Source of the DNA: Nitrososphaerota archaeon
GTDB taxonomy: Archaea > Thermoproteota > Nitrososphaeria > Nitrososphaerales > Nitrosopumilaceae
Direction: 5' to 3'
Length of the DNA stretch: 52,294 nt
Assembly: GCA_013288545.1 (NCBI GenBank)
Contig: JABDBR010000007.1
Span: 1 to 52,294, forward strand
The notes under the pieces are model-generated. The model saw nothing but the letters and a program-made list of their open reading frames with translations. It was not told the origin of the DNA and did not search any database. The translations under genes and the position numbers were made by a program. Positions 7,219 to 15,290 of the stretch are shown here, one piece after another (the stretch's first letter is position 1; the number at the start of each line of letters is the position of its first letter).

Positions 7219-8445
7219 CTATCTAGAAAGCAGATAAAGTGATTTTGAAGTATCTTGGTCAGATGCTTTTCCACCAGCCCAGAGACACAAGGTTGTCTTG
7301 TCTAGAGTCTGGCCAACAGAATCACCTTGTACTGACATTATACCATTTGAAACAAGATATTTCATGCTAGAAGATAGTTGGCTGTCAGAAATGTTACCAT
7401 TGCACCAAAATCCTACCATCTTTTTTGTCCATGATGGAACATGGATTTGAGATGCAATCACGTTTACCACAAATGTCTTTACCACAGAATTTTCATTTTG
7501 ATCTTTAGCTGCGCAAGTTACTGTTGTTGTTCCCATCATGAAAAAAGAACCAGATGGAGGGTCACATGCTGGAGCCTGCAAGCCAGATAATGGGGACGAG
7601 TTTGTATAGTTGACATTTGTCCCAACTGAATTTGTAGCATAAAAAACAAGGGGTAATGGAACCGTACGCGGTACACTAGAGCTAAAACTAGAACTTGTAC
7701 TGCCATAAGAGCCGCCCCCAACGGTCACAAACACACTTGATGGCATAGAATTGTCATTGAATCTAAATTCAAGTGTAGAGCCCATCTCTATTGGAAATCC
7801 ATCAACAGATTTTGGTATCTTGACATTTACCTCAAATGTGCTTGTGTCAGGCCCAGTCTCCCTCAATGTATATGGATTTACTTGAAAGGCGCTGTCTGCA
7901 AGCGTGGTTTGAACTCCACCCATGTGAAATTCAATCATATCAAGTGGAATATCATCAGGTTTCATGGAATCCAGATTATAGTTTGGGGCATAGATACTTA
8001 GTTTGAAATATTGACCGATTCGAACGTTTGGCGCAGAACTCTCAACAGGACTTGATGGAGCACCCGTAAGAACTCTCGAGTCCGTAACATCAGTTGGATT
8101 TCCAGAATAATCTGCCCTCTGATGATACGTCATGAGAACAACATCCCCATTTTGTAATGGCTTTCCATTAACAGAGTCTGGCAATGTAAGTTCAAGTTGG
8201 AAGACTCCAGTGTCTATTCCAGTCTCCACCATTTCTCCAGGACCAGATATAGATACACCGTTTATTGTAAAATCAACTAGTCCTGATGTGGATATTGTCA
8301 TCACTGCTCTGTGATCAGTGGATAAATTAGAATCTGTTACATAAAAAGTCAATACAGTACCAGGTGTTGCAGGTTCTGCATAACAAAGAGACAATGGAAG
8401 CAAAAGCAGTATGACAGACAATCCTGTTATGGAGGATACATTCAT
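7219..8445 (-). CDS. Secreted multidomain surface protein with HYR domain
   Basis: 408 residues with a signal peptide (about 1-23, ending CYAEP). Two related beta-rich units follow (TVLTFYVTDSNLSTDHRAV..., then YFKLSIYAPNYNLDSMKPDD...), each with a TGxDTGVFQ/ETGPDTSTFE motif seen in thaumarchaeal S-layer-like proteins. Residues ~255-330 form a HYR-like Ig domain (MGTTTVTCAAKDQNENS). The C-terminal W-rich module (PSWTKKMVGFWCNGNISDSQ) is a repeat unit found in many thaumarchaeal secreted proteins. The start overlaps the end of the marR gene by 4 bases, indicating one operon. Role probably cell-surface binding or structure. Confidence 0.8.
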   Translation of the reverse strand: MNVSSITGLSVILLLLPLSLCYAEPATPGTVLTFYVTDSNLSTDHRAVMTISTSGLVDFTINGVSISGPGEMVETGIDTGVFQLELTLPDSVNGKPLQNGDVVLMTYHQRADYSGNPTDVTDSRVLTGAPSSPVESSAPNVRIGQYFKLSIYAPNYNLDSMKPDDIPLDMIEFHMGGVQTTLADSAFQVNPYTLRETGPDTSTFEVNVKIPKSVDGFPIEMGSTLEFRFNDNSMPSSVFVTVGGGSYGSTSSSFSSSVPRTVPLPLVFYATNSVGTNVNYTNSSPLSGLQAPACDPPSGSFFMMGTTTVTCAAKDQNENSVVKTFVVNVIASQIHVPSWTKKMVGFWCNGNISDSQLSSSMKYLVSNGIMSVQGDSVGQTLDKTTLCLWAGGKASDQDTSKSLYLLSR

Positions 8446-8936
8446 GGTTTGGTTTTTCCAGACGTGGCCTTGATTTGACTTGATGCGGCATCAGAGTTTT
8501 TTATCAAAGTTTTTAAAACATTTCTTGTAGAAGAAATTTCATCTTCAGATACTCCATTGTAGATTATTTTTCGTAGTTGAAGAATTATCATGATTATAGA
8601 ATCAACGGTTGATTCAGATTTTTTTGTAAGAAATATCCTATTGTTTCTTCGGTCTTGCGAGTCTGCCTTTCTTTCAACTAGGCCTGCTTGCTCCATTTTA
8701 TCTATCACTGGTACAAGTGTACTTCCGTCAAGATTAATTTTTTCGGCAATCTCCTTTTGGCTCAGGCCATCCACCATGTTGAGTACCAAGATAACCTTCC
8801 ATTGCGCAGGAGTCAATCCCAGTTGTTTTTTCATCTCAATTTCTGCCAGACGTTCTTGTGATTTTGCCGCAAGTGCAATCAATGCACCCACGCTCTCACT
8901 TAGATCCAGTTTACGCATGATATAGGTTGTATTCAC
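8442..8936 (-). CDS. MarR-family transcriptional regulator
   Basis: A 164-residue winged-helix regulator. LGLTPAQWKVILVLN (about 40-54), LSQKEIAEKINLDGSTLVPV (recognition helix) and the wing ERKADSQDRRNNRIFLTKK are classic MarR signatures. The dimerising N- and C-terminal helices are present. The listed start is a GTG; the ATG at 8918 (MRKLDLSES) is an equally good start and leaves more room for the operators upstream. It is co-transcribed with the surface protein gene (4-base overlap) and diverges from the secreted coiled-coil gene at 8995, across two perfect palindromes that are its likely binding sites. Confidence 0.95.
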   Translation of the reverse strand: MNTTYIMRKLDLSESVGALIALAAKSQERLAEIEMKKQLGLTPAQWKVILVLNMVDGLSQKEIAEKINLDGSTLVPVIDKMEQAGLVERKADSQDRRNNRIFLTKKSESTVDSIIMIILQLRKIIYNGVSEDEISSTRNVLKTLIKNSDAASSQIKATSGKTKP

Positions 8937-8963
8937 TTGTATACAAATGATTGGTATACCAAT
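8937..8963. promoter_or_regulatory. Tandem palindromic operators for the MarR regulator
   Basis: Two perfect palindromes lie in the divergent promoter: TTGTATACAA (8937-8946) and ATTGGTATACCAAT (8950-8963). A partial third copy, TTATATACCAA, follows at 8966-8976. Centres are about 15 bases apart. They sit directly upstream of the TATA box of the 8995 gene and over the expected promoter of marR, ideal for a dimeric MarR protein controlling both. Confidence 0.75.
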
Positions 8964-8965
8964 AG

Positions 8966-8973
8966 TTATATAC
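8966..8973 (+). promoter_or_regulatory. TATA box of the 8995 gene
   Basis: TTATATAC is centred 26 bases upstream of ATG 8995, the archaeal spacing for a leaderless message. It supports 8995 rather than the in-frame ATG at 8947, which would lie upstream of this TATA box and inside the operator region. Confidence 0.65.
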
Positions 8974-8994
8974 CAACAGGTGAATTATCAGACC

Positions 8995-9678
8995 ATGTTT
9001 GCAACATGGACAACAAGGCTTCCTTTGTTGAGCATAATGGCCATTTCCAGTATTGCATATCTTGGCACATACAGCCCAGCATTTGCCTTGACATCACCAG
9101 ACCAAATTGGAAACCAAACCATAACAGGCAATGATCTAAAAAACAACCCCATGGTTGCAAAGATCCTAAGCGAGATAGAATACTCTAAAAAACAGATAGC
9201 AGATCTGCAAAAAAATCAAAAAGACCAAGAGGAGAACCAGAAACTTATTGCACGGCAAAGATTGATCGCAAAACAATTAGAGGAACAAGCATACCAGATA
9301 CTCCAAACTCAAACAGCCCAGAATAGCTCAGACAATGCATATAGCAGATTTCTTGATTCCATTCCAGCTAATGATACAAAAAGTGTATTTCAGGATGAAT
9401 TTGCATTTACAAAACACAGAGTAGATGCAGGGCATGCTGCCATGCAAAAAGTACTGGCAAATGGTGGCACCTGGGAGCAAGCAATGCAGGAATTCTCAAA
9501 ATATGCGGCAATAAGGTATACCGAGATGATATCAGTGAATCAAGCACTCAATGACAAATACATCCACCACCAATACAACTCAACTCTGACTTCACCAATA
9601 CCATTTGATCAAAACGGCAAAGTTCCAGATGACTACATCAAAATTCCAGCAACAGTATCAAGCCATGCAAGGACATAA
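8995..9678 (+). CDS. Secreted coiled-coil protein, paralog of the 49205 gene product
   Basis: About 227 residues from ATG 8995. A signal peptide (MFATWTTRLPLLSIMAISS..., ending SPAFA) is followed by a long Gln/Lys-rich coiled coil (QIADLQKNQKDQEENQKLIA). The C-terminal helical domain has the motifs NAYSRF, VFQDEFAF, NGGTWEQAM and TEMISVNQALNDKY. The same motifs in the same order occur in the protein at 49205-49837, so the two are paralogs. Function unknown; an extracytoplasmic structural or binding role is likely. It is probably repressed by the divergent MarR protein and overlaps the next gene by 14 bases. Confidence 0.8.
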   Translation: MFATWTTRLPLLSIMAISSIAYLGTYSPAFALTSPDQIGNQTITGNDLKNNPMVAKILSEIEYSKKQIADLQKNQKDQEENQKLIARQRLIAKQLEEQAYQILQTQTAQNSSDNAYSRFLDSIPANDTKSVFQDEFAFTKHRVDAGHAAMQKVLANGGTWEQAMQEFSKYAAIRYTEMISVNQALNDKYIHHQYNSTLTSPIPFDQNGKVPDDYIKIPATVSSHART

Positions 9679-10207
9679 CAAAATATCTTTATTTGGAATT
9701 CTTTTCATTTCCCTAACAGTAATCACAGTCTTTTCACTTGTACCATCATCTTATGCCGACAAGATGATTACGCTAAAAAAAGTATCGGATGTCAGCGAAG
9801 AATCATTACTCAGTACAATATCAAACGTATCAGAATACCCCAAGATATTTCCCGACAATGTAAAAAATGTCAAAATATTAGATAACAACACAAAACTTGT
9901 TGAGATGAATGCTGGAATAAATGGCATGTTTTTTGACACACAGTCAATATGTAAGACAGATGCATCTGGAAACTATGTAGTTGAGGTAGTTTCAGGCGAC
10001 CTCAAGGGAACCACCATGACTACTAAACTAGAAAAAACATGGGGCTTTCATGGCAAAAAAGACGGAGCAACCATTGTAGATATCGCGTTGGATGTGAAAA
10101 CGTCAGGATTTCTTTCATGGATGATTAATTTTATTCCAGACAGTTCAGTGTCAGATGCGCTAGGATATGGTTTTGACAAATTTGTCCAGCACATACAAAT
10201 GCAATGA
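9665..10207 (+). CDS. Secreted START/SRPBCC-like (COQ10-type) protein
   Basis: About 180 residues from ATG 9665, which lies within the last codons of the preceding gene. The frame is open from 9605 but the upstream part is antisense-like overlap. A membrane segment or signal peptide (ISLFGILFISLTVITVFS, then SSYA) precedes a polyketide-cyclase/START-like domain. Motifs VSEESLLSTISNVSEYPKIF and VKILDNNTKLVEMNAG match the start of SRPBCC folds. The C-terminal helix (ALGYGFDKFVQHIQ) is also typical. These domains bind hydrophobic ligands; the extracytoplasmic location is unusual. It is co-transcribed with the MarR-controlled coiled-coil gene. Confidence 0.72.
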   Translation: MQGHNKISLFGILFISLTVITVFSLVPSSYADKMITLKKVSDVSEESLLSTISNVSEYPKIFPDNVKNVKILDNNTKLVEMNAGINGMFFDTQSICKTDASGNYVVEVVSGDLKGTTMTTKLEKTWGFHGKKDGATIVDIALDVKTSGFLSWMINFIPDSSVSDALGYGFDKFVQHIQMQ

Positions 10208-10219
10208 CTTGGCTTTGTC

Positions 10220-10726
10220 TTAGCCTTTTTTGATAAATTTTGGTTTTATCTTTGTATTATTTTTTAAAAGTTCCAGTGCAATTGTTTTATTATTTAATGC
10301 CAAGTCAAATTTTTTGTCAATTTTCAGAGCGGCGTTAAAACATTTTATTGCATCTTTTAGTAAACCAATCTCTCCTAGTGAAAGTCCCTTGTATGCTATT
10401 GCCATTGCATATTTTGGCTGGATCTTCAATGCTTTATCATAGCAATCTATTGCATCATGAAATTTTCCAAGTGTGTGCAATGCAGCACCCTTGTTTACAA
10501 GAGCATCAATGTTGTTCTGTTCAACTTTTAGGGCCTCATCATAACACTTTATCGCCTTTGCGTGTTTTTCAAGCGTTTGTAGTGTAACACCCTTGTTTAT
10601 CAGTGCAGTGATATTTTTTGAATCCTTGAATAATACTAGATCATAATATTCTAGTGCTAGAGTGTATTTTCCTTCTTCACACAATTCGTATGCTTCGTCT
10701 AGCAACGATGAATTTCGCATCATCAT
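10220..10726 (-). CDS. Tetratricopeptide repeat protein
   Basis: 168 residues made almost entirely of four consecutive TPR units, for example KYTLALEYYDLVLFKDSKN, KHAKAIKCYDEALKVEQNN, KFHDAIDCYDKALKIQPKY and LLKDAIKCFNAALKIDKKF. Each has the usual A-x3-Y-D-x-A-L-x3-P pattern. It is soluble with no signal peptide, and ends in a basic tail. It is probably a protein-protein interaction scaffold; partners cannot be named. It converges on the START-like gene with a 12-base gap. Confidence 0.9.
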   Translation of the reverse strand: MMMRNSSLLDEAYELCEEGKYTLALEYYDLVLFKDSKNITALINKGVTLQTLEKHAKAIKCYDEALKVEQNNIDALVNKGAALHTLGKFHDAIDCYDKALKIQPKYAMAIAYKGLSLGEIGLLKDAIKCFNAALKIDKKFDLALNNKTIALELLKNNTKIKPKFIKKG

Positions 10727-10769
10727 GAATTAAAATCTGTAGATATTATTCTTTTAGAAGGTATCATCA

Positions 10770-10792
10770 ATGCTAGAAGATCAATCTAGCAT
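10770..10792. other. 8-bp perfect inverted repeat
   Basis: ATGCTAGA (10770-10777) and TCTAGCAT (10785-10792) are perfect inverted repeats with a 7-base spacer. They lie in the divergent 222-base gap between the TPR and HAD genes, which otherwise shows only AT-rich promoter-like sequence. Either an operator or an RNA hairpin. Confidence 0.45.
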
Positions 10793-10948
10793 TCGATCGG
10801 GTGCAAGTACACATAACAAAAAAACATCCATCATCCCTTGTCTCATGGCATATCACATGAGTTGTGTATAATGTACAATTTCTCGACCAATAAATTAAAA
10901 AAACCTAATTCACAACAGTCTTTAACAGCAATTTGATGCGAAAGACTA

Positions 10949-11575
10949 ATGCATACGATAATCTTTGACTTTGACGGTACAATAGCAGACACAATGTCAG
11001 TGGTTATAAAAATTGCAAACAAGTTTGCAGACCATTATGGATACAAGAAAATTCCACTCAGCGATTTACCAAAACTACGAGAAAAAAAGCCAAGTGCAGT
11101 GTTGAGGCATCTAGGGATTTCAATATTCAAGCTTCCAATCGTTGCAAGAAAGATAAGATTTGAGATGAACAAGGAAATCATCAATCTAAAGACAGTAGTT
11201 GACCTAAAAGATACTCTAGTATACCTCAAAGAAAACGGATGTGTCCTTGGGATACTTACTACAAACTCCAGAGAGAATGTGGTGCAATTTTTAAAGAAAA
11301 ATGATTTGGAATTATTTGATTTTGTGTATTCTGGCAGAGCAGTCTTTGGCAAGAGCAGATTATTAAAAAAGATGATGAAAGAAAAAACCATTCCGCACAA
11401 AGATCCAATTTACGTAGGCGATGAAATAAGAGATGTTGAAGCGGCCAAGAAAGCAGGAATTAGAGTGATAGGTGTGGCATGGGGATACAACACCAAAAAC
11501 GCGTTGTTAAAATTTCATCCCGATCATGTCATAGAAGAACCAGAAGAGCTCAAAGGTATAATTTTAGAATCTTGA
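10949..11575 (+). CDS. HAD-superfamily hydrolase (phosphoglycolate-phosphatase-like)
   Basis: A 208-residue phosphatase. HAD motif I is FDFDGTIADT (residues 6-15; nucleophile Asp7, acid/base Asp9). Motif II is in GILTTNSREN (about 101-110). A lysine precedes motif IV, VGDEIRDVEAAKKAGI (about 152-167), followed by GVAWGYNTKNALLKFHPDHV. The helical cap between motifs I and II fits the PGPase/beta-phosphoglucomutase branch. A TATA-like TCTTTAAC at about 10919-10926 is correctly spaced for a leaderless start at 10949. Substrate unknown. Confidence 0.9.
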   Translation: MHTIIFDFDGTIADTMSVVIKIANKFADHYGYKKIPLSDLPKLREKKPSAVLRHLGISIFKLPIVARKIRFEMNKEIINLKTVVDLKDTLVYLKENGCVLGILTTNSRENVVQFLKKNDLELFDFVYSGRAVFGKSRLLKKMMKEKTIPHKDPIYVGDEIRDVEAAKKAGIRVIGVAWGYNTKNALLKFHPDHVIEEPEELKGIILES

Positions 11576-11645
11576 AAATTAAACATCTAGCTTAGTTGTC
11601 ATAATCTTAGCTGAACAATAAGTATATCAGTGCGTGTATTAGGTC

Positions 11646-12602
11646 ATGAGTATCTTGCCCAAGAATTTGAGATCTGTCATTATGTTGACATTATTTTTTA
11701 CAGCATCAGGTATTGGAGTAGCATATGCTCAAGATAGTTCTTCCATTGCTAGCCAGTTTTACAGCCCTGAGACAGATGCGCTAAAGACATTTGCAACTGA
11801 AATTGCAACTTCTGCACCAAAAATAATTGCAGCCGCAGTCTTGTTGATAATAGGCCTAGTAGTAGGAAAGCTTGTAGCACGTGCGGTAGAAAAAACAGCA
11901 AAAAAAATTCTAACCAAGGCAAGCCTACATGGCATTTCAGAATCCATGGTTGTTGAAGAAGCAGTTGGAAAGATTGATTCTGCACATTTGATTGCGGCAA
12001 CAGTCAAGTGGTTTGTCTATTTGTTTTTCATAGTGGCTGCAATAAACGAATTACAGCTCCAGCAACTTACAACAGCCCTTACATCACTATGGCTCTGGAT
12101 ACCCAATTTGCTTGCATTTGTGATGATTGTAATAATTGGTTCCATCATAGCAAACTATGTCATCAAGTGGGTAAACCATGAACTTGTCACCCACAACTAT
12201 GGCGGAAGCAGGTACATTGGACTTGGAGTCAAGATAATCATATACAGCATAGTTTTTGCAGTAGGCCTCACTCAAATCGGCATCGGACAGACAATCATAC
12301 CAACTCTTGTCTCAGCGTTTTCATGGAGTATTGCAGCTGCAATAGGTGCAGCAATAGCAATCGGTTTAGGATTTACATTAAAGGACCTACTACCAACTGC
12401 AATAGCAGGAACATCAGGACATCGTGCGATATACAAAGTAGGCCAAGTAATAAAAATTGGCGACATAACAGGCACCATAACCTCATCAGAGATGTTTCAC
12501 ATCATAGTAACCAATGAAAAAAATGAAAGTGTAGTAATTCCCACCAAGGAACTTATGAACAAGTCAGTTACCATACTACATTCAGATTCCAAGAAGAACT
12601 AA
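11646..12602 (+). CDS. MscS-type small-conductance mechanosensitive channel
   Basis: A 318-residue membrane protein. A signal-like first helix (ending GVAYAQ) is followed by about four membrane helices. The last, AAAIGAAIAIGLGFTLKDLL, is the Gly/Ala-rich pore helix (TM3) typical of MscS. It is followed by the start of the cytoplasmic beta domain (VGQVIKIGDITGTI, VTNEKNESVVIPTKELMNKS). The large C-terminal cytoplasmic vestibule of E. coli MscS is shortened. Role: release of solutes on hypo-osmotic shock. Confidence 0.9.
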   Translation: MSILPKNLRSVIMLTLFFTASGIGVAYAQDSSSIASQFYSPETDALKTFATEIATSAPKIIAAAVLLIIGLVVGKLVARAVEKTAKKILTKASLHGISESMVVEEAVGKIDSAHLIAATVKWFVYLFFIVAAINELQLQQLTTALTSLWLWIPNLLAFVMIVIIGSIIANYVIKWVNHELVTHNYGGSRYIGLGVKIIIYSIVFAVGLTQIGIGQTIIPTLVSAFSWSIAAAIGAAIAIGLGFTLKDLLPTAIAGTSGHRAIYKVGQVIKIGDITGTITSSEMFHIIVTNEKNESVVIPTKELMNKSVTILHSDSKKN

Positions 12603-12648
12603 CTTTTCAAGCTAGTTTGAAATAACGCATCAAGAAGATTACATTGTC

Positions 12649-12852
12649 ATGAGTTCTGACGTAACAGAGGAAGAAAAGAAAGCATTGACACCAGAGTCAG
12701 GATTTGACTTGTGTGGAATTGATTATTTTGAGTCACTTGGAAGAAGGCTTTACTTTATTGCGCATTATGAAAAATATCAAGACGCATTACAGGCAAAAAA
12801 AGATAGAGATAGACCAGACGAGTATTTGATTTTGTACAAGGGTTCGCAGTGA
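12649..12852 (+). CDS. Small conserved hypothetical protein
   Basis: 67 residues, soluble, compact and rich in charged and aromatic residues (FDLCGIDYFESLGRRLYF, DRPDEYLILYKGS). One cysteine, no membrane segment. No domain recognised. It lies 46 bases downstream of the MscS gene on the same strand and may be read through from it. Confidence 0.6.
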   Translation: MSSDVTEEEKKALTPESGFDLCGIDYFESLGRRLYFIAHYEKYQDALQAKKDRDRPDEYLILYKGSQ

Positions 12853-12888
12853 TATGATTCTAGTACAGATGTTAAATTTCTAGACAGT

Positions 12889-13173
12889 TCACTTGGTTTT
12901 TGAATTTTGTTTTTCATCTGAAATACCTTTGAAGATTCTCACAGCTTCAAGGTGTGAGCAATTTGCCTTCAAACCCTTTCCGTGATGAAATTTGTAGAAA
13001 TTTTTGAATCCTTCACAGTCACAGCTATCCGATGTTACCATGTATGACTTGGAAGGATCGCTTGATGATTTTACTTGAAACAGGTCGCTATCAATCATGA
13101 CCACTCCATTTTTTGCCAAGGCTTTGGCCTTTTTGATAGTATTAGCGCTCATGACTTGTAAAATATCACTCAA
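12889..13173 (-). CDS. SWIM-like zinc-finger protein
   Basis: 94 residues. CDCEGFKNF followed about 15 residues later by ANCSHLEAVRIF gives the C-x-C-xn-C-x-H pattern of SWIM zinc fingers, which bind DNA or proteins. The preceding strand pair (SDLFQVKSSSDPSKSYMVTS) matches the beta strands that normally lead into a SWIM finger. MSANTIKKA at 13152 is a likely alternative start. No fused catalytic domain is present. Confidence 0.75.
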   Translation of the reverse strand: MSDILQVMSANTIKKAKALAKNGVVMIDSDLFQVKSSSDPSKSYMVTSDSCDCEGFKNFYKFHHGKGLKANCSHLEAVRIFKGISDEKQNSKTK

Positions 13174-13213
13174 TTAAATAATCCTTAAGTTTTTTTAAAC
13201 ATAATCGAGTAAC

Positions 13214-13420
13214 ATGTTCAAAGAGCCAGAAGACCCAGAATCTGAGATAATCAGGCAAATGTTTGACGAAATAATGAAGATGATCCGTGAAAAACAGATC
13301 AAACTAGAATCCATCGTTCAGAGAACCATAGAACATGGAGCAATGAAACAGGAAACATTTGACCGGATATACAGAATGCTCACAGACTATGGTAAAAGCA
13401 AACAGTGGATATCAACATAA
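13214..13420 (+). CDS. Small helical hypothetical protein
   Basis: 68 residues, soluble, predicted almost fully helical with alternating acidic and basic residues (EIIRQMFDEIMKMIREKQIK, AMKQETFDRIYRMLTDYGKS). It could form a coiled coil or a small nucleic-acid-binding helix bundle. No family recognised. It diverges from the SWIM-like gene across 40 bases. Confidence 0.6.
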   Translation: MFKEPEDPESEIIRQMFDEIMKMIREKQIKLESIVQRTIEHGAMKQETFDRIYRMLTDYGKSKQWIST

Positions 13421-13532
13421 AAAAACCAGAATTATCCATTTTTTGGATTTTAATGCAAGTCCAAAAACAGAATCTGGAAATATTTACCATATTGTTTCAT
13501 ATCTTGAATTAATTTCACCAAAATAAAAAAAA

Positions 13533-13564
13533 TTGGAGAGGCATCTTTGGTAGGACCTCTCCAA
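13533..13564. other. 9-bp hairpin in a 328-base gene-free gap
   Basis: TTGGAGAGG (13533-13541) pairs perfectly with CCTCTCCAA (13556-13564) around a 14-base loop. It stands out as the only GC-rich stretch in the gap 13421-13748, whose remainder is AT-rich with no reading frame or TATA box I would call. The stem could belong to a small RNA, a terminator for the 13214 gene, or a protein-binding site. Confidence 0.45.
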
Positions 13565-13748
13565 GAAAGTGCTTTGATGGGCCAAAATGCTGACTAAGAG
13601 ACACATATTATGTGAATTACACGTTGACCTAACTTTCAACATCATATGCTCACAAGCCAATATAGAATTCTCTCAATAAACGAGCTTAGTTTTCATAACA
13701 TTAGCTTATGAAATGACAGAAATTTTTCTAAAATAATTTTTATTGTAT

Positions 13749-14153
13749 CTATAATTTTACGTTTAGGTTTTTTATTTTTTGAATTATTTCATCGTGTTCT
13801 GAATCAGGTTCGGTTGAGAGTATCAAGAGTCCATCATCAAGAAACAGAGTGATGAGTTTTACCTTTTCTTTTGATGTGATCATCCAGTTGGTCTTGCCTA
13901 GTGCTTCATTGAACATTTCATCCCAGGATGCCTTGACAGAGGCCTGGTAATGCACCATATTGCTTAGTTCTTCATCAAGCAAGGGTGCGGCATTTGCTTT
14001 TCTTGCAAACGTGATTAATTTCCGGTCTTTTATCCTGCCAACAAAACGAATGGTACTATCAAGATTTAGGATCTGGTTGTATGGATCTGCTTGTTTTATC
14101 CTCTGTGCCAATTGTTGTGTAATTACCCCCAAAGGAAATTTAACTCTATCCAA
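13749..14153 (-). CDS. Conserved hypothetical protein, probably Thaumarchaeota-specific
   Basis: 134 residues, soluble, alternating helices and strands: IRFVGRIKDRKLITFARKAN in the middle, a helix with the MVHYQASVKASWDEMF segment, then VKLITLFLDDGLLILSTEPD. The pattern resembles small alpha/beta regulatory proteins common in thaumarchaeal genomes (possibly DUF6659), but I cannot confirm membership. It diverges from the gene at 14168 with only 14 bases between starts, so the two promoters must overlap coding sequence. Confidence 0.6.
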   Translation of the reverse strand: MDRVKFPLGVITQQLAQRIKQADPYNQILNLDSTIRFVGRIKDRKLITFARKANAAPLLDEELSNMVHYQASVKASWDEMFNEALGKTNWMITSKEKVKLITLFLDDGLLILSTEPDSEHDEIIQKIKNLNVKL

Positions 14154-14167
14154 GATACAAACAGAAC

Positions 14168-14974
14168 ATGGTAAATGACATGACTATATTACATGAGATA
14201 ATAGCAAAACACCAGATCAGCAAAGAGTCGGCATCCTTGATGGTACAGGCATTTACCAGAATAGATGCAATAGATGAGGCCAAGACTTTCAGATATGAGC
14301 CGCTAGAGGAATTTGAGAATAAAATACCACACCTAAACGGCCTAAAGGAGAAAGCAACCAAGTCGTTTAGACCATTTGCAGACAAGTATGATACATCTCT
14401 TTGCGCGGCCATGGGAGTTCCCATGATGGATGCAATGAAAAGATCAAGGCAGACTGGAAATTATGAGGTATTTCATGAATTATTTGGGTTGACAAATGCA
14501 AAGGCCAAGAGGTTTGGCCTTGCTGCACTATATTCATCAATCCAGGGCCAGAAAAACAAGGTCCTAGGTGTATACAATATCGTATTTGACAGAGATTCTC
14601 CTTGGACGTACAGAAATGAAGCAGAACACATGGAAGAGTATGCAAGATATCATTTCAACAGCTACATGATAAATCATGTAGAATGTACAGAATCAAACCC
14701 ATTTGAACCGGTAATGGAACTATACGAATTTGGTGCAGCAGATTTTATTTTCATGCAGACAGAACAAGATGAAATTACAAAAGAAAGACTTGCAACATTT
14801 CATACTGTTAACATTGCAGACAAGGGAAATGTCATTGCAGTCCACATGACAGGAGATGAAAAATTATTTTATTACAGAAGATGGGGTGAGCCATATTTTG
14901 CAATCAATGCAATCAAAGGACAAGTAAAATTAAAAGTAACAGGAATCGCAGATCAAAGATTTCTTGCAGACTGA
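14168..14974 (+). CDS. Conserved hypothetical protein
   Basis: 268 residues, soluble, no signal peptide or membrane helix. An N-terminal helical half (KEKATKSFRPFADKYDTSLC, AMKRSRQTGNYEVFHELFG) is followed by a mixed alpha/beta half with many aromatic residues and single Cys/His positions (INHVECTESNPFEPVMELYE, KLFYYRRWGEPYFAINAIKG). I do not recognise the family. AAATTTAACT at about 14136-14145 is positioned as a TATA box for ATG 14168; ATG 14180 is an alternative. Confidence 0.6.
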   Translation: MVNDMTILHEIIAKHQISKESASLMVQAFTRIDAIDEAKTFRYEPLEEFENKIPHLNGLKEKATKSFRPFADKYDTSLCAAMGVPMMDAMKRSRQTGNYEVFHELFGLTNAKAKRFGLAALYSSIQGQKNKVLGVYNIVFDRDSPWTYRNEAEHMEEYARYHFNSYMINHVECTESNPFEPVMELYEFGAADFIFMQTEQDEITKERLATFHTVNIADKGNVIAVHMTGDEKLFYYRRWGEPYFAINAIKGQVKLKVTGIADQRFLAD

Positions 14975-14977
14975 GTT

Positions 14978-15184
14978 TTAGCTTAGCCTGTCAAGATCTT
15001 TTTTCCAGATCCTAACACCATCAACGAATGTCTGTTCGGGTTCTTCAAATACAGTATGCCACTTGCCATCATGTGGAAAGAGCTTGTCCATTTCTTTGAT
15101 TTTATCATTTGTTGGAAATCTGTTGGTCAGTGCACCCCATTTCATGTTTGGAAATTTTGGCATTATTTCGTTAATGTCCTTCAT
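14978..15184 (-). CDS. Small hypothetical protein
   Basis: 68 residues, soluble, rich in Trp, Phe and Lys/Asp (MKWGALTNRFPTNDKIKEMD, FVDGVRIWKKDLDRLS). No domain recognised. It converges on the 14168 gene with a 3-base gap and diverges from the proteasome beta gene. Confidence 0.55.
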   Translation of the reverse strand: MKDINEIMPKFPNMKWGALTNRFPTNDKIKEMDKLFPHDGKWHTVFEEPEQTFVDGVRIWKKDLDRLS

Positions 15185-15290
15185 GATACCATATCATACC
15201 AAACCAAGTCATAAAACACTATGCATTTGTTTGCAGTGACTAGTTTTTGGCATCCCTAGTCAATTAATTCCCAAGTGCTGTATGCATACC

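Noticed and set aside
8947-8994. Upstream ATG at 8947 for the secreted coiled-coil gene
   Set aside because: It lies inside the palindromic operators and upstream of the TATA box; ATG 8995 gives a proper signal peptide and leaderless spacing.
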